Of a stretch of DNA of 10,799 nucleotides, positions 1-6,955 are shown in pieces. Origin of the DNA: Limnoglobus sp043757025 (GTDB lineage Bacteria; Planctomycetota; Planctomycetia; Gemmatales; Gemmataceae); contig JAYVQG010000055.1 of NCBI GenBank assembly GCA_043757025.1, positions 1-10,799 of the forward strand, read 5' to 3'. The stretch's first letter is position 1. Every line of letters begins with the position of its first letter. Under the pieces are notes generated by a model. That model searched no databases and had not been told where the DNA came from. It saw only the letters and a list, made by a program, of their open reading frames with translations. The position numbers were made by a program, and so were the translations under genes.

Positions 1-37
1 TTCTGGCGTGATTGGAATTGGGCGAAATCGGACGTAA
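1..37. repeat. Left copy of a 37-bp terminal direct repeat
   Basis: The first 37 bases are identical, base for base and in the same orientation, to the last 37 bases of the window (10763-10799). The match is flush with both physical ends. That is the usual look of a circular contig with overlapping ends, or of a contig broken at a repeated k-mer. No coding function is visible in it. Confidence 0.9.
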
Positions 38-69
38 GTCGTTGGTGGATTAGGTTGATTCCGAAATCG

Positions 70-115
70 GGAATGATTCCAGGGATGGGTGGGTGGGTAG
101 ACGGTGGAATCATTC
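70..115 (+). promoter_or_regulatory. G-quadruplex motif in the loop of an inverted repeat, upstream of gspH
   Basis: GAATGATTCC at 71-80 and GGAATCATTC at 106-115 are exact reverse complements, 25 bases apart. The spacer contains GGGATGGGTGGGTGGG at 82-97, four G3 tracts with loops of 2, 1 and 1, which is a textbook G-quadruplex pattern on the non-template strand of the secretion operon. Each arm is close to a palindrome itself (GGAAT-N-ATTCC), and a further ATTCC/GGAAT pair lies at 58-62 and 70-74. It may be a regulator-binding site or a structured leader 69 bases before the gspH start. The structure is seen; its role is inferred. I found no convincing -35/-10 pair nearby. Confidence 0.45.
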
Positions 116-183
116 ACCGGCTATCCAAGATCGCCGCGATTGGAACCGTGCCCATTCCCCGCATCCGTTCAGGTAACCTTGCG

Positions 184-735
184 ATGTCTCAACGAAAACG
201 TCGCGGGGTTACTCTCGTCGAACTCATTGCGGTGATGGCGGTGCTGATCATTCTCGGCGGGGTCATCTTGCCGACACTGACGGCCACGCGGCGCGATGTC
301 TATGTCAAGGCAGCTGCGGACATGGTTCGCGGCCGCATGGCTGAGGCTCGCTCGAAGGCGATCGAGAACGGGCAAGCGTACCGGTTCGCCATCTCCGAAG
401 ATGGCCGTCGCATTCGCATCGCCCCGGATACCTACGAAGCGCTCGGCGAAGTCGCGACTTCGGACGATGACAGTAGCCCGATCCTCATACGCGAAGACGA
501 CCTCCCGAAAGGCGTAACGCTACAATTGACTGAAGAAGAAGCCGAGTTTGCCGTACAAGACAGTTCCGGGTGGAAGCGGGTCGCGACATTCTTAGCCGAT
601 GGTACCTGCCGCGAAGATAGTGCGGAATTGATCGTCTCCGAAAAAGGCGTGACGCCGTTGCTCATCAGTATACGCGGCCTTACGGGCGTGACGACGACTA
701 GCAAAATGTCCGCAGTAGGAGGAGCCAAGCCATGA
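184..735 (+). CDS. gspH: Type II secretion minor pseudopilin GspH
   Basis: This 183-residue protein has a class III (prepilin) signal: a short basic leader MSQRKRRG, then VTLVELIAVMAVLIILGG. Cleavage by prepilin peptidase is expected after G8, leaving the conserved Glu at mature position 5 (E13) and a hydrophobic helix over about residues 9-30. The C-terminal part, with KGVTPLLISIRGLTG near residues 154-168, fits the beta-rich GspH/FimT globular domain. GspH is a minor pseudopilin of the T2SS pseudopilus tip. An in-frame TTG at 55 would extend the protein by 43 residues, but that would bury the leader behind a long non-signal stretch, so ATG 184 is preferred. No strong Shine-Dalgarno is seen before it. 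It opens the gspH-M operon and overlaps gspI by ATGA. GspH versus another pseudopilin is decided mainly by gene order. Confidence 0.85.
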   Translation: MSQRKRRGVTLVELIAVMAVLIILGGVILPTLTATRRDVYVKAAADMVRGRMAEARSKAIENGQAYRFAISEDGRRIRIAPDTYEALGEVATSDDDSSPILIREDDLPKGVTLQLTEEEAEFAVQDSSGWKRVATFLADGTCREDSAELIVSEKGVTPLLISIRGLTGVTTTSKMSAVGGAKP

Positions 736-1175
736 TTGTGACGACTCTCCCGAAGCGGCGCGGAATTACGCTCATCGAAGTTTTGGTCGCGCTCGCGATC
801 TTTTTGCTTTCGATTGCCGCCATCGGTCGCCTCGTCGACTTGGGCAGCGAGAACGCAATCGACTCGTTGAACTACGCCACTGGCACGCGGCTCGCACAAT
901 CGAAGATGGCCGAAGTCGAGGCCGGTGTAATCTCGATTACCGGCGGTTCGGGTGGTGCGTATGAAGTCGAAACCGATTGGGAATACTCGATCGACTCGGT
1001 GCAGTCCGAAGTGCCGAATCTGTATACGGTGACGATTACCGCGAGCCACACTGGCAAAGGCCGTTCGGCAACAATCACGCTCACGCAAATGATCCTCGAC
1101 CCCGCTCAAATGGGCAACGCCGCAGCGGCCGTGAAACCCACGACGACGACAACCGCGACGGGGACCACGCCATGA
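732..1175 (+). CDS. gspI: Type II secretion minor pseudopilin GspI
   Basis: This 147-residue protein begins with the leader MIVTTLPKRRG followed by ITLIEVLVALAIFLLSIAAIG. The prepilin peptidase site is after G11, the conserved Glu5 is E16, and the transmembrane helix covers about 12-33. The segment LAQSKMAEVEAG (54-65) is characteristic of GspI. The family forms a ternary tip complex with GspJ and GspK that primes pseudopilus assembly. The start is supported by AGGAGGAG at 717-724 and by the ATGA overlap with gspH. A C-terminal tail rich in threonine and alanine (about 129-147), coded by ACG-type repeats, is unlike compact GspI proteins and is probably disordered. The stop overlaps the gspJ start by ATGA. 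Confidence 0.9.
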   Translation: MIVTTLPKRRGITLIEVLVALAIFLLSIAAIGRLVDLGSENAIDSLNYATGTRLAQSKMAEVEAGVISITGGSGGAYEVETDWEYSIDSVQSEVPNLYTVTITASHTGKGRSATITLTQMILDPAQMGNAAAAVKPTTTTTATGTTP

Positions 1176-2059
1176 TCGTACGCCATACGACTCGCCCCGG
1201 TTACACGCTCCTCGAAGTCTTGCTGGCCAGCGCGATCAGCATCATGTTGCTCGGTGCGTTGTACGTCGCGTTTGACCTGACGCTACGGCAAACCGATGCC
1301 GGGCGCGAAGCCGTCGCGAAGGGTGATCTCTCGCGTGCGATCGTCAATCGCATGACGATCGACTTCACGGGCTGCATCGGCCCAATGCAGGCAAAGTCTG
1401 GTGGCGGCGTTCCCGCTACCACGACCGCCACTGCCACTCCGACCGCACCAACGGCAACGGTGGCTGCCAGTGCGATTGCAGTAGCCGATACGAGTGCATT
1501 GACGTTGCCCGAAGGAACTGCTGCGGCCGATGTGCCGTTCCAGGGTGGCCTAGTTGGGAACGACAAACAGATCACGCTGTTCGTCAGCCGGGTACCGACG
1601 GCGCTCGTCAATCCGGAACTCGCCATGGCCGTGGCGGCGTCGGCCAAGACGCTCCCGCCGGACTTGCGGCGAGTGACCTACTACCTCAGTTCGAGTGGCG
1701 GACTTTGCCGACAAGAGAAGCCGTATGTGACCGCAGACGGCGTGCGAAACTCGACTGACCCAGATCGCACGCAAGAGGCCGACGATCTGATTTCCGATGA
1801 AGTTCTCGATATGACCATCGAATACTTCGATGGCTCCTCGTGGCAAACCGAATGGACCGGCTCGGATCTGACCGACGACGAACAATCGGTGAAAGGGCCA
1901 CCGCGAGCGATCCGCATGACGCTCGTCATTCAGGTACTCGGTGCCGCGCAAAGTAAAACGATCCAGCACGTCTTCCCCGTTCGCGCCGCGGTCGGACTTT
2001 ACACGCCCCCCGCTGCCGAAGAAGACCCGGCTGCCACGACGACGGGAGTCACCGAATGA
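1172..2059 (+). CDS. gspJ: Type II secretion minor pseudopilin GspJ
   Basis: This 295-residue protein has the leader MIVRHTTRPG and then YTLLEVLLASAISIMLLGALY, so cleavage is expected after G10, with Glu5 at E15 and a helix over about 11-32. Size, position between gspI and gspK, and the beta-rich remainder (for example DDLISDEVLDMTIEYFDG in the second half) fit GspJ. A low-complexity Thr/Ala/Pro segment at about residues 80-100 interrupts the globular domain, and the C-terminus is again Thr/Ala/Glu-rich. The open frame continues upstream to 977, but ATG 1172 is the only start that gives a prepilin leader, and it overlaps the gspI stop by ATGA. The upstream extension is gspI read in another frame. 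Confidence 0.88.
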   Translation: MIVRHTTRPGYTLLEVLLASAISIMLLGALYVAFDLTLRQTDAGREAVAKGDLSRAIVNRMTIDFTGCIGPMQAKSGGGVPATTTATATPTAPTATVAASAIAVADTSALTLPEGTAAADVPFQGGLVGNDKQITLFVSRVPTALVNPELAMAVAASAKTLPPDLRRVTYYLSSSGGLCRQEKPYVTADGVRNSTDPDRTQEADDLISDEVLDMTIEYFDGSSWQTEWTGSDLTDDEQSVKGPPRAIRMTLVIQVLGAAQSKTIQHVFPVRAAVGLYTPPAAEEDPAATTTGVTE

Positions 2060-3591
2060 TCGTTCCCGCAAAATCGTACGTACAGCGAGACGGTTACGTT
2101 CTGATCGCGGTACTGCTCGTCATCGTGGTGCTGTCGTTGTCCGCGTATCAGTTTGCCGATTCGATGTCGGCGGAGTATCGGGTCGCGTATCGCTCGATGG
2201 AAGCGGCGCAGGCGAAAGCGTACGCAGTTTCCGGCGTGCATTATGCCGCGGCGGCACTCGCCGACCCCGACACCGTGGCGAACGTACTGGGGAACAACCC
2301 GTACGACAACGCGCAAGCGTTCTCGAACGTGACGATCGGTGCCACCGATGGTTCGCGAAAGGGCGGGCGTTTCGCGTTGCTCAACATCACCGACAACGGC
2401 GATGCCAGCACCGAGAAGTTCTCGCGGAAGTACGGCGTGACCGATGAAGGCGGCAAAATCAACCTGAACGCGATGATGCGGATCGATTCTTCCGGTGAGT
2501 CGTTGCACGCGATGCTGGTACTTCTGCCGAACATGACGGAAGAACTCGCCGACGCGATTGTCGACTGGTTAGATGACGACGAAGACCAACGCGCGAGTGG
2601 TGCTGAGGCAGGTGCCTACACCGAGTACAAACCGAAGAACGGCCCGCTGAGTACGCTCGACGAACTCCTACTCGTACGCGGGGTGACGCCCGAACTGCTG
2701 TATGGGAACGACCGCAACCGCAACGGAATTCAAGATCCCGGCGAGAGCAACGGCGGCGATTTCTCGCGCGGCTGGTCGGATTACCTCACAATTTACGGGC
2801 GAGAACTGAACGTCGATTCGACGGGGGCACCGAGGTATTACGTGAACGGCACGACGCTAGCGGAAGTGAACCAGAAGATCGCGGAAGCGGCCGGGCAGGC
2901 GCTCGCCGATTACGCGATTGCGTACCGGTTATACACCGTTTCTAGCACGCTGATCCCGATGCCGAGCCGAACCGTGAAGGGCGGGCCACCCGAACTGAGT
3001 GCCGCCGTGCAACAGTCGCTGAAGTCGAGTGGCAAAGCGAAACGAACGATCGCGAACTCGCTGTTAACGCTCGTCAATACGCGAGTGACGTTGCCGCGTG
3101 CCCCCGGCGCGATGCCCAATGCACCGAGTGTCATCGTCGATTCGCCGCTCAATTCGCCGGAGTACCTGAAGACGATTTTGCCGATGTTGCTCGATAAGTT
3201 GACGTGCAAAAACGGCTACGAATTCAACCCGCGAATCAACGTGAACACATGCCCGCAACCGCTGCTCGCAGTATTGCCCGGCGTCACGCCCGAAGACGCC
3301 GCTGCCGCTGTGGCCGCGCGGGTGAATCTGTCGCCGGGTACCGCCGAGTATGCCACCGGCTCCTGGCTCGTCACGCAGGCGGGGATGCGGCCCGATATTT
3401 TCCGGCAGATCGAGCGATACATCACCGGGTACACGCAGACGTACCGCGTGCAATCGATCGGCTACTTCGGCCGCGGTGGGCCAGTCGCCCGCGTCGAAGC
3501 GGTGATCGACATCAACGGCGGCAAGCCACGAATCGTGTATTTCCGCGACCTGACCGAACTCGGCCTCGGGTTTGCGCCACCGAGACAATAA
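2056..3591 (+). CDS. gspK: Type II secretion minor pseudopilin GspK
   Basis: This 511-residue protein has the leader MIVPAKSYVQRDG, then YVLIAVLLVIVVLSLSAYQF, with the likely cleavage after G13. There is no Glu at mature position 5 (it is Ala), as expected for GspK, the tip pseudopilin. Family landmarks follow: TDEGGKINLNAM (129-140), AIVDWLDDDEDQ (167-178) and NGPLSTLDELLLVRGVTPELL (195-215) from the alpha-helical domain. A second motif FNPRINVNTCPQPLLAVLPG comes towards the C-terminus. A canonical calcium-loop sequence DRNRNGIQDPGE lies at 219-230. At 511 residues it is longer than the roughly 300-350 residues of proteobacterial GspK. The start overlaps the gspJ stop by ATGA. GspK caps the GspI-J-K tip and may contact substrate or secretin. 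Confidence 0.92.
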   Translation: MIVPAKSYVQRDGYVLIAVLLVIVVLSLSAYQFADSMSAEYRVAYRSMEAAQAKAYAVSGVHYAAAALADPDTVANVLGNNPYDNAQAFSNVTIGATDGSRKGGRFALLNITDNGDASTEKFSRKYGVTDEGGKINLNAMMRIDSSGESLHAMLVLLPNMTEELADAIVDWLDDDEDQRASGAEAGAYTEYKPKNGPLSTLDELLLVRGVTPELLYGNDRNRNGIQDPGESNGGDFSRGWSDYLTIYGRELNVDSTGAPRYYVNGTTLAEVNQKIAEAAGQALADYAIAYRLYTVSSTLIPMPSRTVKGGPPELSAAVQQSLKSSGKAKRTIANSLLTLVNTRVTLPRAPGAMPNAPSVIVDSPLNSPEYLKTILPMLLDKLTCKNGYEFNPRINVNTCPQPLLAVLPGVTPEDAAAAVAARVNLSPGTAEYATGSWLVTQAGMRPDIFRQIERYITGYTQTYRVQSIGYFGRGGPVARVEAVIDINGGKPRIVYFRDLTELGLGFAPPRQ

Positions 3592-3596
3592 CCATC

Positions 3597-3601
3597 AGGA
3601 G
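3597..3601 (+). promoter_or_regulatory. Ribosome binding site deciding the gspL TTG start
   Basis: AGGAG lies 8 bases before the TTG at 3610, in the 18-base gap after the gspK stop. No other in-frame start in the vicinity has such a site, so it supports the unusual TTG initiation. Confidence 0.7.
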
Positions 3602-3609
3602 TCACTGCG

Positions 3610-5295
3610 TTGGCCCGTTACCTGTCGGTAGATGCCGATGTTCATGGCCTGTACGTCGCCGTCGGCAATGTGACGCGCGGGCAGTTCGCCATCGAGCGCA
3701 CGCTGATTGCCAGCGACGGCGCAAAGGCGCTCTCGCCGTCGACGGCGGTCGAACTCGGCGGCAAACTCAAGCAACTGCTGAAAGACGCCGGCATCGCCCC
3801 CGCGCCGGTGTTGCTCACCATCGGCCGCGATCGCGTCGTCTTAAAAGAGATCAAACACCCGCCGTCGCCACCGCAAGACGAAGCCGCGATCGTTCGCTTC
3901 CAAGCACTCAAAGAACTCACCGACGCACCCGAAGAAGTCGTCCTCGATTACTCGCCGATAAACTTCGGCAACGCATCGTCGGGCGAACGCAAGGCACTCG
4001 TGGCCTTCTTGCGGAAAGATGCCTTCACGGCGGCGAAGGTGTTTTGCGAAGTAGCCGGGTTGAAACTGGCGAGCGTGACGCCGCGGCCATTCGCATCGGC
4101 AGCCGCAGCAGGGTACGCGATCGCATCGGGTGCCGTCGCCGCCCCCGAACGGGCCGATGCCGCAATCGGCGTACTCACCCTCGGCGAAACGGGCGGCGAA
4201 TTCACCGTCACGCGGTCGGGGCAAATCGTCTTCTCGCGATCGCTACCCGGCCCTGCAACGGTCAGCGAAGCGAGCCTGTTGGGCGAACTCAAACGCAACC
4301 TTACAGTGTACGCGTCGCAATCGGGCGGCGATGCGGTACAGGCGATCTATCTCGCCGAGTCGCCATCGGGTTCGATCGGCTGGACGGCGCGCCTACAAAC
4401 GGGCCTGCCGGTGCCAGTCCATGCGTTCGACCCGCTCGGCGATTCGCGCGTCGCCGATCCGATTCCCGCGACACTGCGGGGCCGCTTCGCGGGTGTCGTC
4501 GGTCAATTCGCGGCGAAAAGTGGCGTCGGCCCGACGCCGATCAATTTCATGCAGCCGCGCCAACCGCGTGCCTCGAGTAGTCCGAACCGCAGCCGCGTGT
4601 TGGTCGGCGTGCTGGCGGGTGCCTTGGTGCTCGGGGCACTCGCGTTCGGTGCGTACCTCATGGTCGAACAATCGAACCGCAAAGTCGCAGACATGAAAGC
4701 GCAGGTCGAGCAGGCGGATAACGATCTGAAGTCGCTCGAAATGGACGGCAAACGCCTCGCCGCAGCCGAAGATTTCGAGGCGAGACAAGTCGTCTGGCTC
4801 GACGAACTGTACGACTTAGCCGACCGATTCCCCGACATAAACAAAATGAAACTCACGTCGTACCTCGGTACGGCACTGCCACCACAAACCGAGAAAGAGA
4901 AAGCGGCCCTTCTCGCGGCACCGGCCAATCCGCAGAAGAAAAACGCCCCGAAGCCCGTGGCGACGATCAAGCTCAACGTGACGACCGATTCGGCGAACAT
5001 CGCCGACCGCGACCTCGCCGAAAAGCTCGTTCAGACGATGGATGCCGCCCGCGACCGCTACTACTCCGGGGCGCGCAAAACCACCGCCGGTACGAGCGGC
5101 TCGGCGACTGCGAAATCGACGTTGCAACAGTTCGTAATCGAAGCGCAGATCGCACACCGGCCTGCGACCGAGTTCACGCGGAAGATCACCGCTACGCTTC
5201 CGAAGAAGGCCGAACCCGCAATCTTCGCACCGGTGCCGGGCGCGAAACCGGACAACTTCGACCCAGATAATTTCGGTGGAGGGGCCGCACCATGA
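3610..5295 (+). CDS. gspL: Type II secretion inner-membrane protein GspL (PilM/PilN-like)
   Basis: This 561-residue bitopic protein starts at TTG 3610. Residues 1-300 look like the PilM/GspL actin-like cytoplasmic domain, including LLTIGRDRVVLKEI (68-81), VAFLRKDAF (131-139), VLTLGETGGEFTVTRSGQIVFSRSLPG (188-214, broken here for reading) and a helix ELKRNLTVY (226-234). INFMQPRQPR (311-320) resembles the cytoplasmic peptide that begins PilN. A transmembrane helix follows at about 330-351, then a coiled-coil-prone stretch (about 352-390) and a periplasmic ferredoxin-like region. This is the PilM-PilN type fusion that defines GspL. GspL links the secretion ATPase GspE to the inner-membrane platform and pairs with GspM, encoded next with an ATGA overlap. 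The assignment rests on architecture and operon order, because sequence conservation in this family is weak. Confidence 0.82.
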   Translation: MARYLSVDADVHGLYVAVGNVTRGQFAIERTLIASDGAKALSPSTAVELGGKLKQLLKDAGIAPAPVLLTIGRDRVVLKEIKHPPSPPQDEAAIVRFQALKELTDAPEEVVLDYSPINFGNASSGERKALVAFLRKDAFTAAKVFCEVAGLKLASVTPRPFASAAAAGYAIASGAVAAPERADAAIGVLTLGETGGEFTVTRSGQIVFSRSLPGPATVSEASLLGELKRNLTVYASQSGGDAVQAIYLAESPSGSIGWTARLQTGLPVPVHAFDPLGDSRVADPIPATLRGRFAGVVGQFAAKSGVGPTPINFMQPRQPRASSSPNRSRVLVGVLAGALVLGALAFGAYLMVEQSNRKVADMKAQVEQADNDLKSLEMDGKRLAAAEDFEARQVVWLDELYDLADRFPDINKMKLTSYLGTALPPQTEKEKAALLAAPANPQKKNAPKPVATIKLNVTTDSANIADRDLAEKLVQTMDAARDRYYSGARKTTAGTSGSATAKSTLQQFVIEAQIAHRPATEFTRKITATLPKKAEPAIFAPVPGAKPDNFDPDNFGGGAAP

Positions 5296-6704
5296 GTAGC
5301 CGCGAACGCAAATTGATTCTCGCGCTGGGCATCATGGGTATCTGCGGCCTGCTGTTTGCCGCGTATCAACTCGTAATTGCGCCGTTAGAAGAAAATAAAA
5401 CGCAACTCGCAAAGCTCTCCGAAGAGTATGCGGATAAAGACGAGAAGCTGACGAACTTGCGCAAAGACCTTCGGCGACTGACCATCGCGAAGAAGCGTAG
5501 TTTGCCGAGCGAACCCGATGTGGCACGCCGCGAATACGAAGCGATGCTCACGCGGTTGTTGCGTAACGCCGGCATCCCACCGGGCTACACGATCGCCTCG
5601 AAAGACAATTCGGACATCCGTTCGATCCCATTACTCGCACCGAAACGCCCCGCGTATTCTCGGATCGGCTATTCGATTCGACTCAACAAAGTCGACCTGA
5701 CGAGCCTGACGAAATTTCTGCAAGAGTATTATCACCTGAACCTGTTGCACCAGATCGTGTGGTTTGAAGTGAAGCGTACCGACGAGGGTTCGACCGCGAT
5801 GAGCCGCCGCGGGATCTTCACTGCCGAACGCAACGATCTCACGGTGATTATCAATACGGAAGCGATCATTCTCGATGGTGCCGAGAACCGGCGTACTCTG
5901 TTGCCGATCCCGACATCGGTGGCCGCCGTGGCGGGCGGCGCGGGCTATTTCGCCGTTTCGAACTCGCCCGAAGCGGGTCGAGTCATCAACCCACAACAGT
6001 TCGTGCCCCTGCTCGCGACATCGGAACGCAACTACCTCGTGATGGCCGCGAAGGATCCTTACCACGGGCCGTTACCGACCGAGAAAATCGTCAAGATTCC
6101 GGACCCACCGCCAGCGCCGCCCGAGAAGCCGTTAGAAGACATTAGTCCGTACATCAAGCTGAACGGCATCGTGCGAAGCTCAGATGGTACTCCGGAAGCG
6201 GGGATCTGGGATATTTCCAGCAACAAGTATTACGCGATTCGCCTCAAAGGTTCCGGTGATAAGACCGAGGTCGACGTCCGGAAATACTACTTCCTCAACA
6301 ACCAGCGGAAGCCCCTCGACTCCGGGAACGAGTTGGTCATCAGCGAAGAATTCACCAGCACAAACCGCACGTTCAAGGTGAACGGCTTCTACGAAGACGG
6401 CATGGTTCTCACCGAGACGATCATGCCAGCGAAACCCGCCGAGGTGAAACCCGTGGATGAGGCACCGAAGGCAAAGTGGCCTCCACCGGCCACGCTCGCC
6501 ATTGGCTCGGCACTCGGTGGTGCAGGGATGCTCGCGCCGCAACCCGTCGACAAATTTTACTTCTGGCGAGTCGGCCAGACCTTGCAGGTACTGAAAGAAC
6601 TGCCACCCGACGAGGCCAAAGTCTTCCTGAGCCTGGTTGGGCCGAAAGTGGCGATCAAGCTAGAAACCGCGCCCGCGCCGACATCGGTGCGGTCGAGGAA
6701 CTGA
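5292..6704 (+). CDS. gspM: GspM/PilO-like secretion protein with extra C-terminal PilP/GspC-like region
   Basis: This 470-residue protein has a short cytoplasmic N-terminus (MSSRERKLI), one transmembrane helix (about 8-30), a charged coiled coil (about 32-68) and a periplasmic alpha/beta region (about 75-195). The last contains YSIRLNKVDLTSLTKFLQEYY, typical of the PilO/GspM ferredoxin-like fold. GspM-like proteins are about 160-200 residues, so the rest is extra. A proline-rich linker (265-282) leads to a beta-rich segment (286-375), with IKLNGIVRSSDG at its start and FKVNGFYEDGMVLTE at its end, followed by a Pro/Ala/Lys-rich stretch. The segment resembles the homology-region fold of GspC or PilP, which binds the secretin. 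The PilO-like part and the gspL partnership are well supported; the GspC-like part is an inference from pattern. It is the last gene of the operon. Confidence 0.75.
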   Translation: MSSRERKLILALGIMGICGLLFAAYQLVIAPLEENKTQLAKLSEEYADKDEKLTNLRKDLRRLTIAKKRSLPSEPDVARREYEAMLTRLLRNAGIPPGYTIASKDNSDIRSIPLLAPKRPAYSRIGYSIRLNKVDLTSLTKFLQEYYHLNLLHQIVWFEVKRTDEGSTAMSRRGIFTAERNDLTVIINTEAIILDGAENRRTLLPIPTSVAAVAGGAGYFAVSNSPEAGRVINPQQFVPLLATSERNYLVMAAKDPYHGPLPTEKIVKIPDPPPAPPEKPLEDISPYIKLNGIVRSSDGTPEAGIWDISSNKYYAIRLKGSGDKTEVDVRKYYFLNNQRKPLDSGNELVISEEFTSTNRTFKVNGFYEDGMVLTETIMPAKPAEVKPVDEAPKAKWPPPATLAIGSALGGAGMLAPQPVDKFYFWRVGQTLQVLKELPPDEAKVFLSLVGPKVAIKLETAPAPTSVRSRN

Positions 6705-6712
6705 TGTCAATA

Positions 6713-6767
6713 TGGGGCACGTTTTTAACGTGCCATGTTGAGAATGGCACGTTAAAAACGTGCCCCA
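6713..6767. repeat. REPIN-like nested palindromic element
   Basis: Positions 6713-6736 and 6744-6767 form a perfect 24-bp inverted repeat around a 7-base loop (GTTGAGA). Each arm contains a smaller perfect palindrome of 8 bp with a 3-base centre: GGCACGTT-TTT-AACGTGCC at 6716-6734 and its mirror at 6746-6764. Two inverted copies of a short palindromic unit are the layout of REP doublets (REPINs). The element starts 8 bases after the gspM stop, so it can also end or stabilise the operon transcript. It lacks the T-run of a standard intrinsic terminator. Its spread in the genome cannot be seen from one copy. Confidence 0.75.
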
Positions 6768-6869
6768 CGTAAACCGGTGTCGCAGAGCGCCGGAGTCAGA
6801 AATTGCGTCGGATCCTCCTCACGTACGACTGTCACTTTGTGCCGATTTTGCGAATTTTGCAGATTGGGG

Positions 6870-6899
6870 TTGCAATGCACCCACCCGACCTTGTAAATT
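6870..6899 (+). promoter_or_regulatory. Candidate sigma70-type promoter for the amidotransferase-like gene
   Basis: TTGCAA (6870-6875) and TAAATT (6894-6899) are separated by 18 bases in an AT-richer stretch, about 57 bases before the GTG start at 6956. Promoter rules in planctomycetes are poorly known, so this is only a plausible match. Confidence 0.35.
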
Positions 6900-6940
6900 T
6901 TGCACTCGGGCATGATGCCCGGTTGTTCGGTATCGAAACC

Positions 6941-6946
6941 AGGAGG
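6941..6946 (+). promoter_or_regulatory. Ribosome binding site deciding a GTG start
   Basis: A perfect AGGAGG lies 9 bases before GTG 6956. It selects this start over a TTG at 6803 in the same open frame, which would add 51 residues without family similarity. Confidence 0.8.
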
Positions 6947-6955
6947 GTTCCCATC

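Noticed and set aside
55..183. An upstream in-frame TTG would give a 226-residue form of the first protein.
   Set aside because: It would put 43 residues before a clear prepilin leader. Pseudopilins need a short leader, and the stretch contains the G-quadruplex and inverted repeat.
977..1171. N-terminal extension of GspJ in the same frame.
   Set aside because: It overlaps gspI in another frame and would destroy the GspJ leader. ATG 1172 overlaps the gspI stop as ATGA.
3204..4580. Long open frame of 458 codons spanning gspK and gspL.
   Set aside because: It is Arg-rich low-quality sequence produced by a GC-rich third-frame shadow and has no family resemblance, while both underlying genes are well supported.
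6713..6767. Simple rho-independent terminator reading of the hairpin.
   Set aside because: No T-run follows the stem on either strand, and the arms are nested palindromes, so a REPIN-like repeat explains more. Termination may still be a side effect.
6803..6955. Extension of the amidotransferase-like protein to TTG 6803.
   Set aside because: The extra 51 residues have no family match. A perfect AGGAGG precedes GTG 6956, and a likely promoter lies inside the extension.
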